Positions 48,215-59,160 of a stretch of DNA of 64,000 nt are shown here, piece by piece. The notes under the pieces are model-generated. The model was not told the DNA's origin, made no database searches, and worked only from the letters and a program-made list of their open reading frames with translations. The position numbers were made by a program, and so were the translations under genes. Position 1 is the first letter of the stretch, and each line of letters opens with the position of its first letter. Source of the DNA: Coenobita brevimanus (lineage: Eukaryota; Arthropoda; Malacostraca; Decapoda; Coenobitidae); contig CM064655.1 of assembly GCA_032717465.1 (NCBI GenBank), positions 22,162,146 to 22,226,145 on the forward strand, given 5' to 3'.

Positions 48215-49653
48215 TTAACTGATTTCCTGTCATTACTGTCCAGAGGACTGACAAAACCATCAAACAGGAAATTAGCACATGAACTCTTGAGAATGTCACC
48301 CACGTTACTGGTCAAAAGAGGAGCTCCATCATGAGAATTTAAGTTACCCCTCAAAGCAGGTTCAGTTAACTCAGTTAAAGAATTCTGGGTACTCTCAAGA
48401 GTGGACACTAGACCAATTGACTGAATATTTAAAGACTCCTTTTTGTTCACATCACGCTGTCTCCTGAAACATTTCTCCGTAGTATGACCAAGCTTACTAC
48501 AATAAGTACATTTACTTTTCTGAAATCTAGAGGTGGAGCTGGTATTTACTTCCTGAGAAACATCATCTTTATTCTCTTTCCTGTTACCTGTACTCTGAGT
48601 AGAGGCAACGTACTTACTCTCAGCTTTCCTTTTTTCTTTAGAATATCTCTTGTGAGTGAGAACATATTCATCAGCTAAAACTGCAACATCAGACAAATTA
48701 TCTATTCTTTTCTCATCAAGATATAGGCTTACATCTTTATAAATACACCTTTTGAAGTCCTCCAGCAAAATCATCTGCTTAAATTTGTCAAAATCAGAAT
48801 CCACATTCTTAGAATTTAACCACTGCTCTAACAGATCTTCTTTGATTTTTGCATACTCAACATGGGATTGCTTATCTTGCTTATAAGTTGTCCTAAATTT
48901 TACTCTATAGGCTTAAGGAACAAGCTCATAGGCCTTAAGAATCAAGCTCTTAACTACATCATAATTATCAGATTGATCCTGAGGCAAAGATGCATAAGTT
49001 ACTTGAGCTTTACCAGTGAGAACAGTTTGAAGGAGTACTGGCCAATACTTTTTAGGCCAATTAAAACCTGTAGCTACCCTTTCAAACAACTGAAAATACT
49101 TAGTTAAATCAGATTCATTAAAAGGAGGGACAAGTTTAACATTTTTAGCCACATCAAAATCATCAGAGCTAGATGATCTAGTTCCACCTTGTTTTATGCG
49201 ATACTCATGGTCTGCCTGAATCCTAGCAAGTTCAATTTGTGCCTGAGCCTGTACCTGTGCCTCTTGAATACGAGCATTTGCCTGAAATTCAGCCTCCTGA
49301 ATACGAGCCTGAGACTCCGCCTCCTTAGCCTGAGACTCCGCCTCCTTAGCCTGAGACTCAGCCTCCTTAGCACGTGCTTGAAATTCAGCCTCCTTAACAC
49401 GAGCCTCCTGCAGGGCTAGCTGTAACTTAGCTAATTCAATCTGCGTTTGCTCATTTGGAGGAGTTACATTAAACAAGCTTTTATTAATCATGCCAACAAT
49501 TTGATCTTTAGAATGATGAGAGTGAACTGCAATTCCCAATTGTTGAGCAACAAGCTTAAGTTCATTCTTTGTTCTGTTTTCTACATCACACACTATTTGC
49601 ACATTTGACAAAAAATCTTTGGCTTCATCAAGTGTAGTAATAGTAGACATCAT
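48172..49653 (-). pseudogene. gag polyprotein of the Gmr1-like element, one in-frame stop
   Basis: Structural protein that would form the particle and bind genomic RNA. It starts at tandem ATGs (49,653). Residues about 80-160 are a heptad-rich segment built from a repeated K-E-A-E-S-Q-A unit, a likely coiled coil. Capsid-type sequence follows: Y-F-Q-L-F-E-R-V-A, W-P-K-K-Y-W-P-V-L-L, and L-T-G-K-A-Q. At 48,913-48,915 a TAA interrupts the V-P-x-A-Y-R stretch typical of SCAN-like gag domains, and the same frame continues on the other side with A-Y-R-V-K-F-R. A CCHC zinc knuckle (C-T-Y-C-S-K-L-G-H-T-T-E-K-C) follows near 48,490-48,450. The frame ends with TGA at 48,172-48,174, past the point where pol takes over in the -1 frame. 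Confidence 0.9.
48208..48218 (-). promoter_or_regulatory. likely -1 gag-pol shift site (A6 run)
   Basis: The gag frame reads GTT AAA AAA TAT. A -1 slip on the A-run enters the frame that reads I-Y-R-D-T-G-A-C-Q-S, and a TAA in the -1 frame lies just upstream, so pol opens exactly here. The heptamer is not a perfect X XXY YYZ (it is T AAA AAA), so efficiency is uncertain. Confidence 0.5.
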
Positions 49654-49713
49654 GAATAAATCACAGTCACAAAATATCGAGCAATATTCTTATGATATTA
49701 TTCTGAATATCCT

Positions 49714-49728
49714 GATATGAGGTCGCCA
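49714..49728 (-). promoter_or_regulatory. candidate primer-binding site
   Basis: Six bases inside the 5' LTR the minus strand reads TGGCGACCTCATATC, starting with TGG as the complement of a tRNA CCA end. The primer tRNA was not identified. Confidence 0.45.
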
Positions 49729-49734
49729 AACTTA

Positions 49735-50519
49735 TGTTACGGAACAGAGAAAGATAATGTACACTTTAAATGAGAATACTAATAATCACTACTGTCCCGT
49801 AAAGGTCCAGGTTCAAAATAAAAGAGTTAGGTAAAATTACAAGTTAAAGTTTAATGCTCAAACTAACAACAAAACATTCAGGACTCATAAGGATAATGTA
49901 ATGGCAAAAAACAGGTCAAATATATGGTTAACTGTAATAGCCTCTATTAACACGAAATTAGCAAGAGTAAATTTACCTAAGTCAGCCCTGATAAAATGAA
50001 AATACACCGGGTAATGCTCAGTTAATGCAAGATAAATTATTACAGATACAAACTATTATGAACAATGGCTAACAATAAGAACCTTACATGAATTACAAAA
50101 ACCTTACCAGGCCTAAGAATTAACCTTATGCTACACAGTACAAGAAAAAATGCAACAACAGTTATACTCAAATTACACACAGCTGCTAGATGGTTGGAGA
50201 CTTCCTGAGCACTCACAATAATAACCGTACAGGGGAGGACAGAGATGTGAACAAAATGAGGAGTAGATCTAAGGGGCAATAATGCAGAGACTGAGCTCAT
50301 TATATAGGGGCCAGCAGAGCTTGATACAACTTGTAAGAAGGACGCGCAAATGAAGCCATGGGGACAAAGAGCTGACAATCCTGCTCTGAACAACAGAAAG
50401 GACGACTTACTCTACTATAACGGTAGAAGGGGGGACTGAGGCAGAACACGCTCGTGATCAAACATGCAGCATACTGTGCGTTAAAATTACACAAAGGATG
50501 ATGAAATCATAGGCTATGT

Positions 50520-50523
<4 letters not shown>
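49735..50523 (-). repeat. 5' LTR of the Gmr1-like element
   Basis: 789 bp with the same termini as the 3' LTR. The boundary on the outer side is immediately followed by (AT)n. Confidence 0.95.
50300..50306 (-). promoter_or_regulatory. TATA-like box in the 5' LTR
   Basis: The minus strand reads CCCCTATATAATGAGCTCAG. TATATAA is conserved in all three LTR copies in this window (also near 44,693 and 16,220), which fits an RNA polymerase II promoter in the LTR. The start site was not determined. Confidence 0.45.

Positions 50524-50599
<76 letters not shown>
50524..50599. repeat. (AT)n microsatellite abutting the 5' LTR
   Basis: About 38 AT units beginning at the base after the LTR terminus. Confidence 0.97.
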
Positions 50600-50602
<3 letters not shown>

Positions 50603-50609
50603 ATTAATG

Positions 50610-50612
<3 letters not shown>

Positions 50613-50671
<59 letters not shown>
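50613..50671. repeat. (GA)n microsatellite
   Basis: About 29 GA units, 13 bp after the (AT)n. Confidence 0.97.
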
Positions 50672-50675
<4 letters not shown>

Positions 50676-50864
50676 TCAATTTCACCCAGACTATTCACGT
50701 GTAAATGCAAGTGTCATCCCCCATACAGGGAACAATTACAACTGATTGGCATCTTACCTACGTTCCTCTCTGTACGTCTGTTTGTCTGTCTTGTCTCTAT
50801 TGCTAGATGTTTAATCCCAGAGTGCATCCATGGGGACCTTGACATAAGTACTGTACCCCCCCCC

Positions 50865-50895
<31 letters not shown>

Positions 50896-51316
50896 CCCTG
50901 GCCTCACTGAGCTGTCTATCACCCACGTCACTAAAGCACCGGGTGGCAAAGAGAGAGAGTTCTAGTCCCTTGGCCCCTGTCTCTTCCCTCTCTCTTTACA
51001 CTACATCCTTGCTGCTTTGGTGCGATGTCTTAGTTTAATATATTCAGCAGTGTCACATATTATTTGGCTTTTTTTTTTTTTTCAGACAAATTTAGTTTGG
51101 GAGAGACCTCCGGATAAAAAATGCTAGAAAAATTATGTAAGAAAGAATATCATCAACATTTTCAGTGTGGTGACGTCTGTAGCATTTTGTATTTCCTATC
51201 GCTACTCTGTCAGATGATTTTATCCAGTATGAGGAAGTGAAAGGGGTTACTGTCTCGGCCCTTGATCCTTAGCCTCCAGGTCCTTCTTCCCTCCTCGATC
51301 CATAGACGAGTTCAGA
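50672..51316. other. no gene seen; one repeat relic
   Basis: Contains (CT)n at about 50,867-50,893. Two palindromic-repeat relics lie near 51,075-51,112 and 51,203-51,240 (TCAGATGATTTTATCCAGTA). Confidence 0.55.
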
Positions 51317-51670
51317 GCCCGTGCGGCGGTGGCTCTATCGGTAGAGAGGTGGCCTGCAGTCCTAACGGACCCAGGTTCGAATCCCGGCTGGGTCAGGGAA
51401 CAGTTTAAGGATTTGAATTTCATTAAATCAGGCTTTACTGATCTACCAGAAGACCCGCCGCCATTTCATAAAAATACCCCCACTAATACCAATATACCAG
51501 TCCTGTATGAGACAGCCCTAGGATGTATTCAATATGGACGGTGGGTGTTAGCGCCGAAGTGGTGACATGTATAGGTGTATGGTATGTAGGAGGACTGTTG
51601 GGCCTTGATAGCAGGCTGTGAAGCCTATGCCCAGAGTCGGACACACACACACACAAAAAAAAAAAAAAAC
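51317..51670 (+). mobile_element. tRNA-derived SINE
   Basis: The head resembles a tRNA gene with an internal RNA polymerase III promoter. An A-box-like TGGCTCTATCGGTAGAG lies at about 51,329-51,345, and a perfect B box GGTTCGAATCC lies near 51,373. The body (about 51,420-51,640) carries CCCCCACTAATACCAATATA and GGTGACATGTATAGGTGTAT and is shared with the copy at 8,928-9,096. The element ends in (CA)n plus an A-run (51,641-51,669). Like other SINEs it would rely on a LINE for mobilisation; the partner LINE is unknown. Confidence 0.8.
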
Positions 51671-51671
51671 A

Positions 51672-52563
51672 CGACCTCCCCGTATTCGGACCTAATAGAA
51701 TGAACTTCTCGCATTCACCTCACACTTATATCACGTTTTGTTAGTTCGTTTATTTTTAAGTCCATTGTGAGTTCAAAGCTCCGCACCATAATTATGACCT
51801 CCCTCGCAGTCCAGCCAAATGAACTTGTGCAACTACTTCTCCCATAGGTCATGTCAGGTCAGCTGAGGTTGTTGTTGCTGATGTTGCACCCCCAGGCTCA
51901 TCTGGACGTGAACCCAGCGGAAAGCCAATTAGATTAGGCTAGGGTAGGTTAGATTAAACTAATTTGATGATATGAAATCAGGAAAGGTTTGGGTATGTTA
52001 GGTTAGGATGGACTGGGTTGGGCTGGGTTGGATTCGGTTAGGTTGTGTTGTGTTGTGCTGTCGGGTTAGTTTAGATTAGGTCCACTTTTAATTCAGAACT
52101 CGGTAATGCAATAGGCGACCTCCTCGTACCCAAGCCCAAAAGAACCTGTAACAACCACTCAATCCCTATGTCGGCCAGCACCCCCCCCCCCTCTTTTTAA
52201 TTAAGGTTAGGTTAGGTTAGTTAAGATACGGTCACATTAGGTTAGGTTACGTTAGGGTAGCATAGGTTAGGATTAGGACAGGTTACGTTGGGGTACATTA
52301 GGTATGGACAGTTTAGGTTAGATCAGGTCATATTAGATTGTTACATGAATGTAGTTAACGCTGGATTAGATTAGATAAAGTTAAGACAGATTAGATGTTA
52401 ATATATTAGATTAGGCTATGTTAGATTAGGTTTGCGTTGGTCCATCGTGAGTTCAAAGCCCGGTACCACATGACCTCGTACTCTGACCCTCCACCTAAAT
52501 GAACCCGTCGTAACCACTCGGCCCTTATGTCATCCCCCAAGCATCGCCCTCCTTTTAATTAAG
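51672..52563. repeat. higher-order repeat: degenerate TTAGG arrays alternating with a ~125-bp spacer
   Basis: Spacer copies start near 51,759, 52,079 and 52,439, each with TCCA(T/C)(T/C)GTGAGTTCAAAGC-like sequence, then CATGACCTC, AATGAAC, AACCACT and (T)TTTAATTAAG. A fourth, decayed spacer lies at about 51,672-51,720. Between them are degenerate GGTTAGGTTAG arrays (51,935-52,078 and 52,200-52,438). The period is about 320-360 bp. Confidence 0.75.
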
Positions 52564-53264
52564 TGCGACGTCCACCACGTACCTTACCGAGAACATTCCC
52601 CTCCCCAGCCCCCAACACCTCAACCCCCTCGCTCCTGCCCTCGGAATCATTCCCCAGCCCCCAGCACCTCAGCCCCTTCACTCCAGCTTCCCCCCCCCCA
52701 ACCCTCCCTTTCCAGTTCTTCTCGCTTCTGATTAGTCATTGTGGTTCGCTTGTTTACCTGCGACATACGAGGCCTCATAAATTGGTTTCATGCTCCCCTG
52801 GTGGCGGCTCCGTCTGTGCAACTAGAGAGACATAGCGGGTACGGTCGACAAAAGATGTATCGCTGTTTCCTCTACGACCAATGATACTAAATCTGAGCCA
52901 TGTTTCTGAGTGTTTAAGTGCGTTTAGTAACTCTGAGTAACTAAGTGGTCGGGTAGATGCGGCTCCGTCTGTGCAACAAGAACAACACAGCGGTTGCGGT
53001 CGACGAGAGAATACTGTCACTAGTACGAGTGATTTGGGTGAACTTAACGAGCTCTTCGCAACAGGCAGGATCGAACATGTGACCCCACAACCCCCAGCTC
53101 CATTCACTTCAACACCATCTTCCCCAAGTCAGTTCATTTTAAGTAAATAAATATTCCGGTACATGCTGCTTTCTGTGTGTGACTAGAGTAACATCGCAGG
53201 CAGAGTCAGTCACAGAAATATCATTAGAATCAACAACGATTGACCCAAGGGAAATTTCTCCAGG
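52564..53264. other. no gene seen
   Basis: C-rich at 52,590-52,720 with a duplicated CCCCAGCCCCCAGCACCTC-like phrase. A repeated phrase GCGGCTCCGTCTGTGCAACT (about 52,803 and 52,959) marks a ~155-bp tandem duplication. No coding region is supportable. Confidence 0.5.
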
Positions 53265-53400
53265 TGTTTCGGATTGTCTGGCAATTTTCAAGGAGTGGAA
53301 TTGGTCTTTTCATTATTCCTTCTGCTTTGGTGTGTCCGGTAATTATGATCTGTGCGATTAGTTTTATACGTTTTGGTACGTCTGATAACTATGTAATGAA
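53265..53400. repeat. second locus of the TTTCGG...GTAATTATGA repeat
   Basis: Three loose units (GTTTCGGATTGTCTGGCAAT, TTGGTGTGTCCGGTAATTAT, TTTTGGTACGTCTGATAACT) match the repeat at 27,300-27,660. Confidence 0.6.
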
Positions 53401-53450
53401 AATACGGGTGGTCGTATTACCTTACTCAGAAATAATAGCTCTGTATGCAG

Positions 53451-53452
<2 letters not shown>

Positions 53453-53485
<33 letters not shown>
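53453..53485. repeat. (ATC)n microsatellite
   Basis: About 11 ATC units. Confidence 0.95.
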
Positions 53486-53523
53486 GCCCTTCTCATCAAC
53501 AAAAATAATAACTAACAATAAAT

Positions 53524-53543
53524 ACTACTACTACTACTACTAT

Positions 53544-53620
<77 letters not shown>

Positions 53621-53632
53621 TTACTACTACTA
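53524..53632. repeat. (ACT)n microsatellite
   Basis: About 36 ACT units with two ATT interruptions. Confidence 0.95.
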
Positions 53633-54829
53633 GCTTCTGCAATACGACATACTACAATACCCTTTTTTTTTTTTTTTTCACCGAGACTCAGCATGTATCG
53701 TACAGCTCAAGAAATGACACCTCCCACCCCCTCCATGTACAGCAATGAGCAGAAACTGTTGACCTAAATATGGATTTACAAACAAAATTATGAAAAAATT
53801 CCTGACGTAACTAAGAATTATTTTTGTTCGGAATAGAGAAGAGGAAGGTGTACAGATTTCCTATGTCCCTCATTCTCCCTGTAGTAACCGGTTATACTTA
53901 CAAGAACAATTATATCGTAAGTTATATTGTACATCTCAGTTCTGAAGACTGAATCATTTATCTTGTGGTGGCCTCTTGATGGGCGTGCCTGAGCTGGGGT
54001 TAATGGTTGTCATAATTGCACAAGCCAGTGTTGTTTGAAGTTGCTCCTACAATTAAGCGCCACCTTAATGAGAATTACTAGCCTCTGCTTCCTCAGTAAG
54101 CCATAATGTGTCTTATGAACACAAGTCAAAACGTGTGTGTGTGTGTGCCCAAACGACTGGATCAACTGCCATCAGAACCGGACCTCATGATGACCACCGA
54201 CTACTTCATTTTACGTTCATTATGCATATGCAAATGGTTATGCTAGGTGTTTAAGGGGCGGCTTCTCGTCCCTAGAACGCCTAGAGTGCAGCTGGGTTCC
54301 CTTTGTAGACCGAAGCTTTGACACAGTAAGAGAGGAACAGGGCATAAAAACACAGGGCGATAACCTTACACGTGCATTGACAAATTCACTACTGTAGAAC
54401 AGTTAGACTTGTACACAACATACTGATCAAAATTAATACATGGGCTGGTAGGTGAGTTTGGAGTATCTCGTAGGATACTAGCCAGACAGGAGTCTTATTT
54501 CAGGTTTGGGGAAACACACAGCTTTTACAATCACTGCACAAGAGGCTCTTTTACACAAAGGAGGCAATACACAGGTGTTGTTAGGTTCAGGGGAAAATGT
54601 TCTGGCACTGAACCTAGTTCTTGTTTTTATGGCAATTCTCGGAATTATGTCACTGTTCTCTGATGCAGGACTTACACAGGATGGCAGTACACTGACACTG
54701 AGTTATGGTAATAATACTGAGGGTTAGCCTCCCGTCTCATACAAAATAGCTATACACTGTTTCTGGTGTTTTCTGTATTACGCTGATTTACACTGTCACT
54801 TAAATCACACCGTATTGGCCTCTCGTTGC
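53633..54829. other. no gene seen
   Basis: Unique-looking sequence with a T-run (53,662-53,679). An open frame at 54,506-54,727 has no recognisable domain and no supporting context. Confidence 0.5.
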
Positions 54830-56330
54830 CAGCCTGCAGAGCCGTATCTCACTGTCACTATAGGGGAATGTCACTGATCGGGCGAGGGGAAGGGGGGCGG
54901 CGTGGGGACTTACAGTCACCTGCCTGGGGTAAGAGGAGTCCCATCAGGAGTCTCTTCGTCCCGCGGCCACGGGACCACTCTCAGGGACGTCGTCTCTCGT
55001 CGAGGGTTTGGGCTGGGCGTGGTGAAGGGCCCCTCACTGTCAGGGCTGGGAACTGGGGTCTGGCCCTTGGGACTGGGGCCAAACAAGTCTATGAAGCGCT
55101 CCCGCAGGCGCCTGGTAGAGGAAGGGCGTCACCTTCGACGGAGAGGGGTGAGGTTTCACCCCGAGGTCCTGGGGGTGCCCTCAGAGGTCCGTAGGCTGTG
55201 GTCTCCTTCTGGTGGTGACGCCATCAGGTTGGGGCTGCAGCGTCGTGCCCGACCAGAATCCGTCAGGGGGAGGTCCTGCTCGGGGGCAGACTGAGTAGAG
55301 AAGAGTCCTGGGGATAACACCAGGCCTCTCCACCAATCTTCCGGGCAGCAGTCCTCCTGGAGATTGCCTCGGTCTGGGGGAACAGAGGGGAGGTCTGTGC
55401 TCCTGCCGGTAGGCAGGGCTGACCGCAGGTCACCTGCACGTCGCTTAGTCACAGGGGGCGAGGGGCTTTGGTGTCCCTCCCCAGCGCGGTTATGGGCTGT
55501 CACTGGGTTCCCTTGGGCAACAGACGAAGGGCGGCTATGGGCCATCCCTACACTGTTGGTGCAGCTATGGGCTGTCACCGGGGCCTGACTCCCTGACGGG
55601 AACGCAGACAAAGTGCAGCTATTGGCCGTCCCTATGTTGTTGGTGCGACTATGGGCTGTCACCGGGGCCCGACTCCCTGACGGGAATACAGACGAAGTGC
55701 GGCTATGGGCCGTCACCTGCCTGTCGGCGCGGCAGTGGGCCATCGCCGAAGTCCTGTATGGAGGGGAACGTGTAGACGAGGGCGGCTATGGGCCATCTTC
55801 TGCCTACAGGCGCGGCTATGAGCCGTCGCCTGTGTCGTGCCCTCTGAGGTAACTGCAGAAGGAGAGAGGGTGTACCTTTCTCTCCCCAGCCGGCTATGGG
55901 CTGTTGCTGGTTCTGCAGGGGGCGTGGGCTGCACCTTGCGGAGTGGCTATGGGCCGTGGCCTTCTTTTGTGTGTGGCTTTTGGCCGTCACTGGGGTCCGG
56001 CTATAGGCCATGGCCCTTTAGGTGAAGCAGATATGGGCTGTCTCCTGGTTTGCAGTGCGGCAATGGGCCATCTCTTTATTTGCGCGGCTTTGGGCCGTTG
56101 CTGGGGTGCTGCCTGGAGCTGTAGGGTCAGCTCCATCCCAGTCCTGGCGAGGGCTAGCTCGCCCGAGAGGTAGTGCATTTGGACTGGGGTGGTTTCATCA
56201 AGCTCCTTCTGGGGAATAGAGGCGCGCGGCCTGGGCACACTAATGTTCGTATAGACTGAACATGCCACGCGCTCTGTCTACTCCTCCATAGTCTCCTCCT
56301 GGGGGTGTGGTGGAGACCTGGGTTGCCACG
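54830..56330. other. GC-rich island of unknown nature
   Basis: About 1.5 kb of distinctly GC-rich, CpG-containing sequence in an AT-rich window. Long open frames exist on both strands, none with a domain I recognise. The right half is the 84-bp minisatellite described separately. It could be a CpG-island-like regulatory segment, a fragment of a repetitive gene, or a foreign repeat. Confidence 0.5.
55483..56105. repeat. 84-bp minisatellite with alternating 30/54-bp motif spacing
   Basis: GCGGCTATGGGCCRTC-like motifs start at 55,531, 55,561, 55,615, 55,645, 55,699, 55,729, 55,782 and 55,812, with steps of 30, 54, 30, 54, 30, 53 and 30. They continue less regularly at 55,890, 55,943, 55,973, 55,997, 56,027, 56,057 and 56,084. 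Nearly all steps are multiples of three, so the minus strand reads a recurring T-A-H-S-R/C-T peptide and the plus strand L-W-A-V-T-G. Confidence 0.85.
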
Positions 56331-56562
56331 GGCGGTATTTCACAAATGAACAAACGTACTGTACAGCATCTCCAGCATTATTTACCCGTTACACTAAGTT
56401 GAAAAATCTAAACAGGATATATAGGTGAACTTACACTACATTTTTTTGGGCTCCTCAAGTGCATTTGTGCATGGGAATGGTAGTCGCGATGGTGGTAGTG
56501 ATGGTAGTTGTGGCTGTGGTAGTATGAACTCCTTCAATCCAATGACGTCTTTATTTAATTCT

Positions 56563-56697
56563 CTCCACAGCCTGATGATTTTTTTCAACTCTGGAGTAAG
56601 CCTCTAACAGTGAAGGATTTACCGAACGCAATATCTAATCTCTCCAGTTCGGAAACTCTAGAAACTCTGTCTAATGCTGAATAAAGTCGTTTGGTGG
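56563..56697. mobile_element. short palindromic dispersed repeat (copy F)
   Basis: Left end CCACAGCCTGATGATTTTTT, right end TGAATAAAGTCGTTTGGTGG, with CTCTCCAGTTCGGAAACTCT inside as the inverted counterpart of the CGAACTGGAG segment. About 135 bp. Confidence 0.7.
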
Positions 56698-57259
56698 TGG
56701 TAATAATAGAATACGTCATAGGAGAGAAGTGGTGTTAGTGATGGTGATGACAGTCGTAGTGGTGGGAGACGTTTGTTAAAAATTGTTAGTTTAGTTTTGC
56801 ATTGCACCGACTGGCACATTTGTTTGTACTAAATATTTCCCTGGGCACTGTTGTTATTACTCCTACTTAAGTTTTCCTATGTCTTGTACTCCTATGCAAC
56901 CATATCCTTTACACTGGTGATTATTGGGAATAAGGTGAAGATGGCGATGATCCTGAATATTTAACATCCTATGGCCTTGGTAGCAGCGATAAACAACAAC
57001 GAGATAGTTAAAAGAAGGCCATATGTACAGTACGTCTCACTCTTTTCATTTGCATATTTTTATACATATAACAGGTACTAAATATTAAACGTATCCAAGA
57101 AGAATATGAAGAAAAGGGAAGAAACATGTGTGAGATAAAGGAAATGGATATATGTGGCCATTGTTACTCTGTTCACAATAGCTGTCCTAAACCCTCTGCT
57201 TCTCATTGTCGTCCATATACGCCTCACATCAGCTCCCTCTGTCTCCCCATAACATTTGT
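56698..57259. other. no gene seen
   Basis: Unremarkable non-coding sequence. Confidence 0.5.
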
Positions 57260-57900
57260 ACCCTCGCGATATCCGCCACGATCTCCTCTGTCGTAGTCCC
57301 CCCTTAGTCCCCCTTCGTCATTTGGGTATATCTAGGCGTCCCCTTCCCCCACACGCACCCTAGGCTCCAGGTGTCCATTCCTATATCCTAATGCCCCCCA
57401 ACCCTACTATATTTAGGTGTCCTTCTCCCTCCAATATCCATGTGACCTCTTATACGCAGATGTCTCATTCTTATATATAATTGTCCCCTTTCCAGGTGTC
57501 CCTTCCTAAAGTAGAGTGCCCACTTCTATATCCAAGTGTCCCACTCCTATTTCCAGGTGTTCCCCTCCTATATCCAGTTGTCCCCCATCTTTTTTATATC
57601 CAGGTGTCCCCCTTCTCTTCTACATCCAGAGGTTCCCCCTTATATACAAATCCAGGGAATTCCCCACTTTGCCTAGGTTCCTTCCTTCACCTGAGTATAG
57701 CCACATGTAAACACCTGCCCTTATACTTGGACATCCCATGTTTACCTGAGTATATCCACGTGTGCTTTTCCATATATCCAAGTGATCTCTACTCACCTGG
57801 TATATCAAAGAGCTCCCCTTTCATCTGAACATATCCAGGTGACTTATCTATATTCTAGTTTCCCCATGTTTCACCTTTGCACATCGAGATCGCCCCCTTC
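57260..57900. repeat. degenerate ~24-bp repeat (TATATCCAGGTGTCCCC)
   Basis: Repeated CCTATATCCAGGTGTCCCCC-type words at irregular 22-30-bp steps. They resume after the CA tract (GCATATCCAGATCTC near 58,057), so the (CA)n has grown within this array. Confidence 0.75.
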
Positions 57901-57909
57901 ACGAAACAC

Positions 57910-59160
<1,251 letters not shown>

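Larger units (their letters stand above)
44127..50523 (-). mobile_element. Gmr1-like Ty3/gypsy LTR retrotransposon (PR-INT-RT-RH order)
   Basis: A 6.4-kb element on the minus strand: 5' LTR (50,523-49,735), candidate PBS, gag, pol, polypurine tract, 3' LTR (44,916-44,127). The LTRs start TGTTAC and end GTAACA, a 6-bp terminal inverted repeat. Its RT and RNase H are of gypsy type, yet integrase lies upstream of RT as in copia elements. That combination is described for the Gmr1 group. The element is nearly intact: all pol catalytic residues are present, with one stop in gag. It sits between the Penelope-like element and an (AT)n tract. Confidence 0.92.

Noticed and set aside
50040..50494. Open frames of 64-117 codons inside the LTRs (also at 44,496-44,887 and 15,810-16,085).
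   Set aside because: They lie wholly within LTR sequence, and their lengths vary among copies through small indels, so they are unlikely to be genes.
39300..50600. A CRISPR-like or other prokaryotic repeat system.
   Set aside because: The repeats here are LTRs, pseudo-LTRs and microsatellites; no regularly spaced short repeats with unique spacers are present.
51317..51395. Calling the SINE head a functional tRNA gene.
   Set aside because: The B box is perfect but the acceptor stem does not close cleanly, and the segment continues into a repeat body with a second copy elsewhere.
54506..54727. A 73-codon plus-strand frame with a hydrophobic middle segment.
   Set aside because: No similarity that I recognise, no neighbouring exon or promoter, and a length common by chance.
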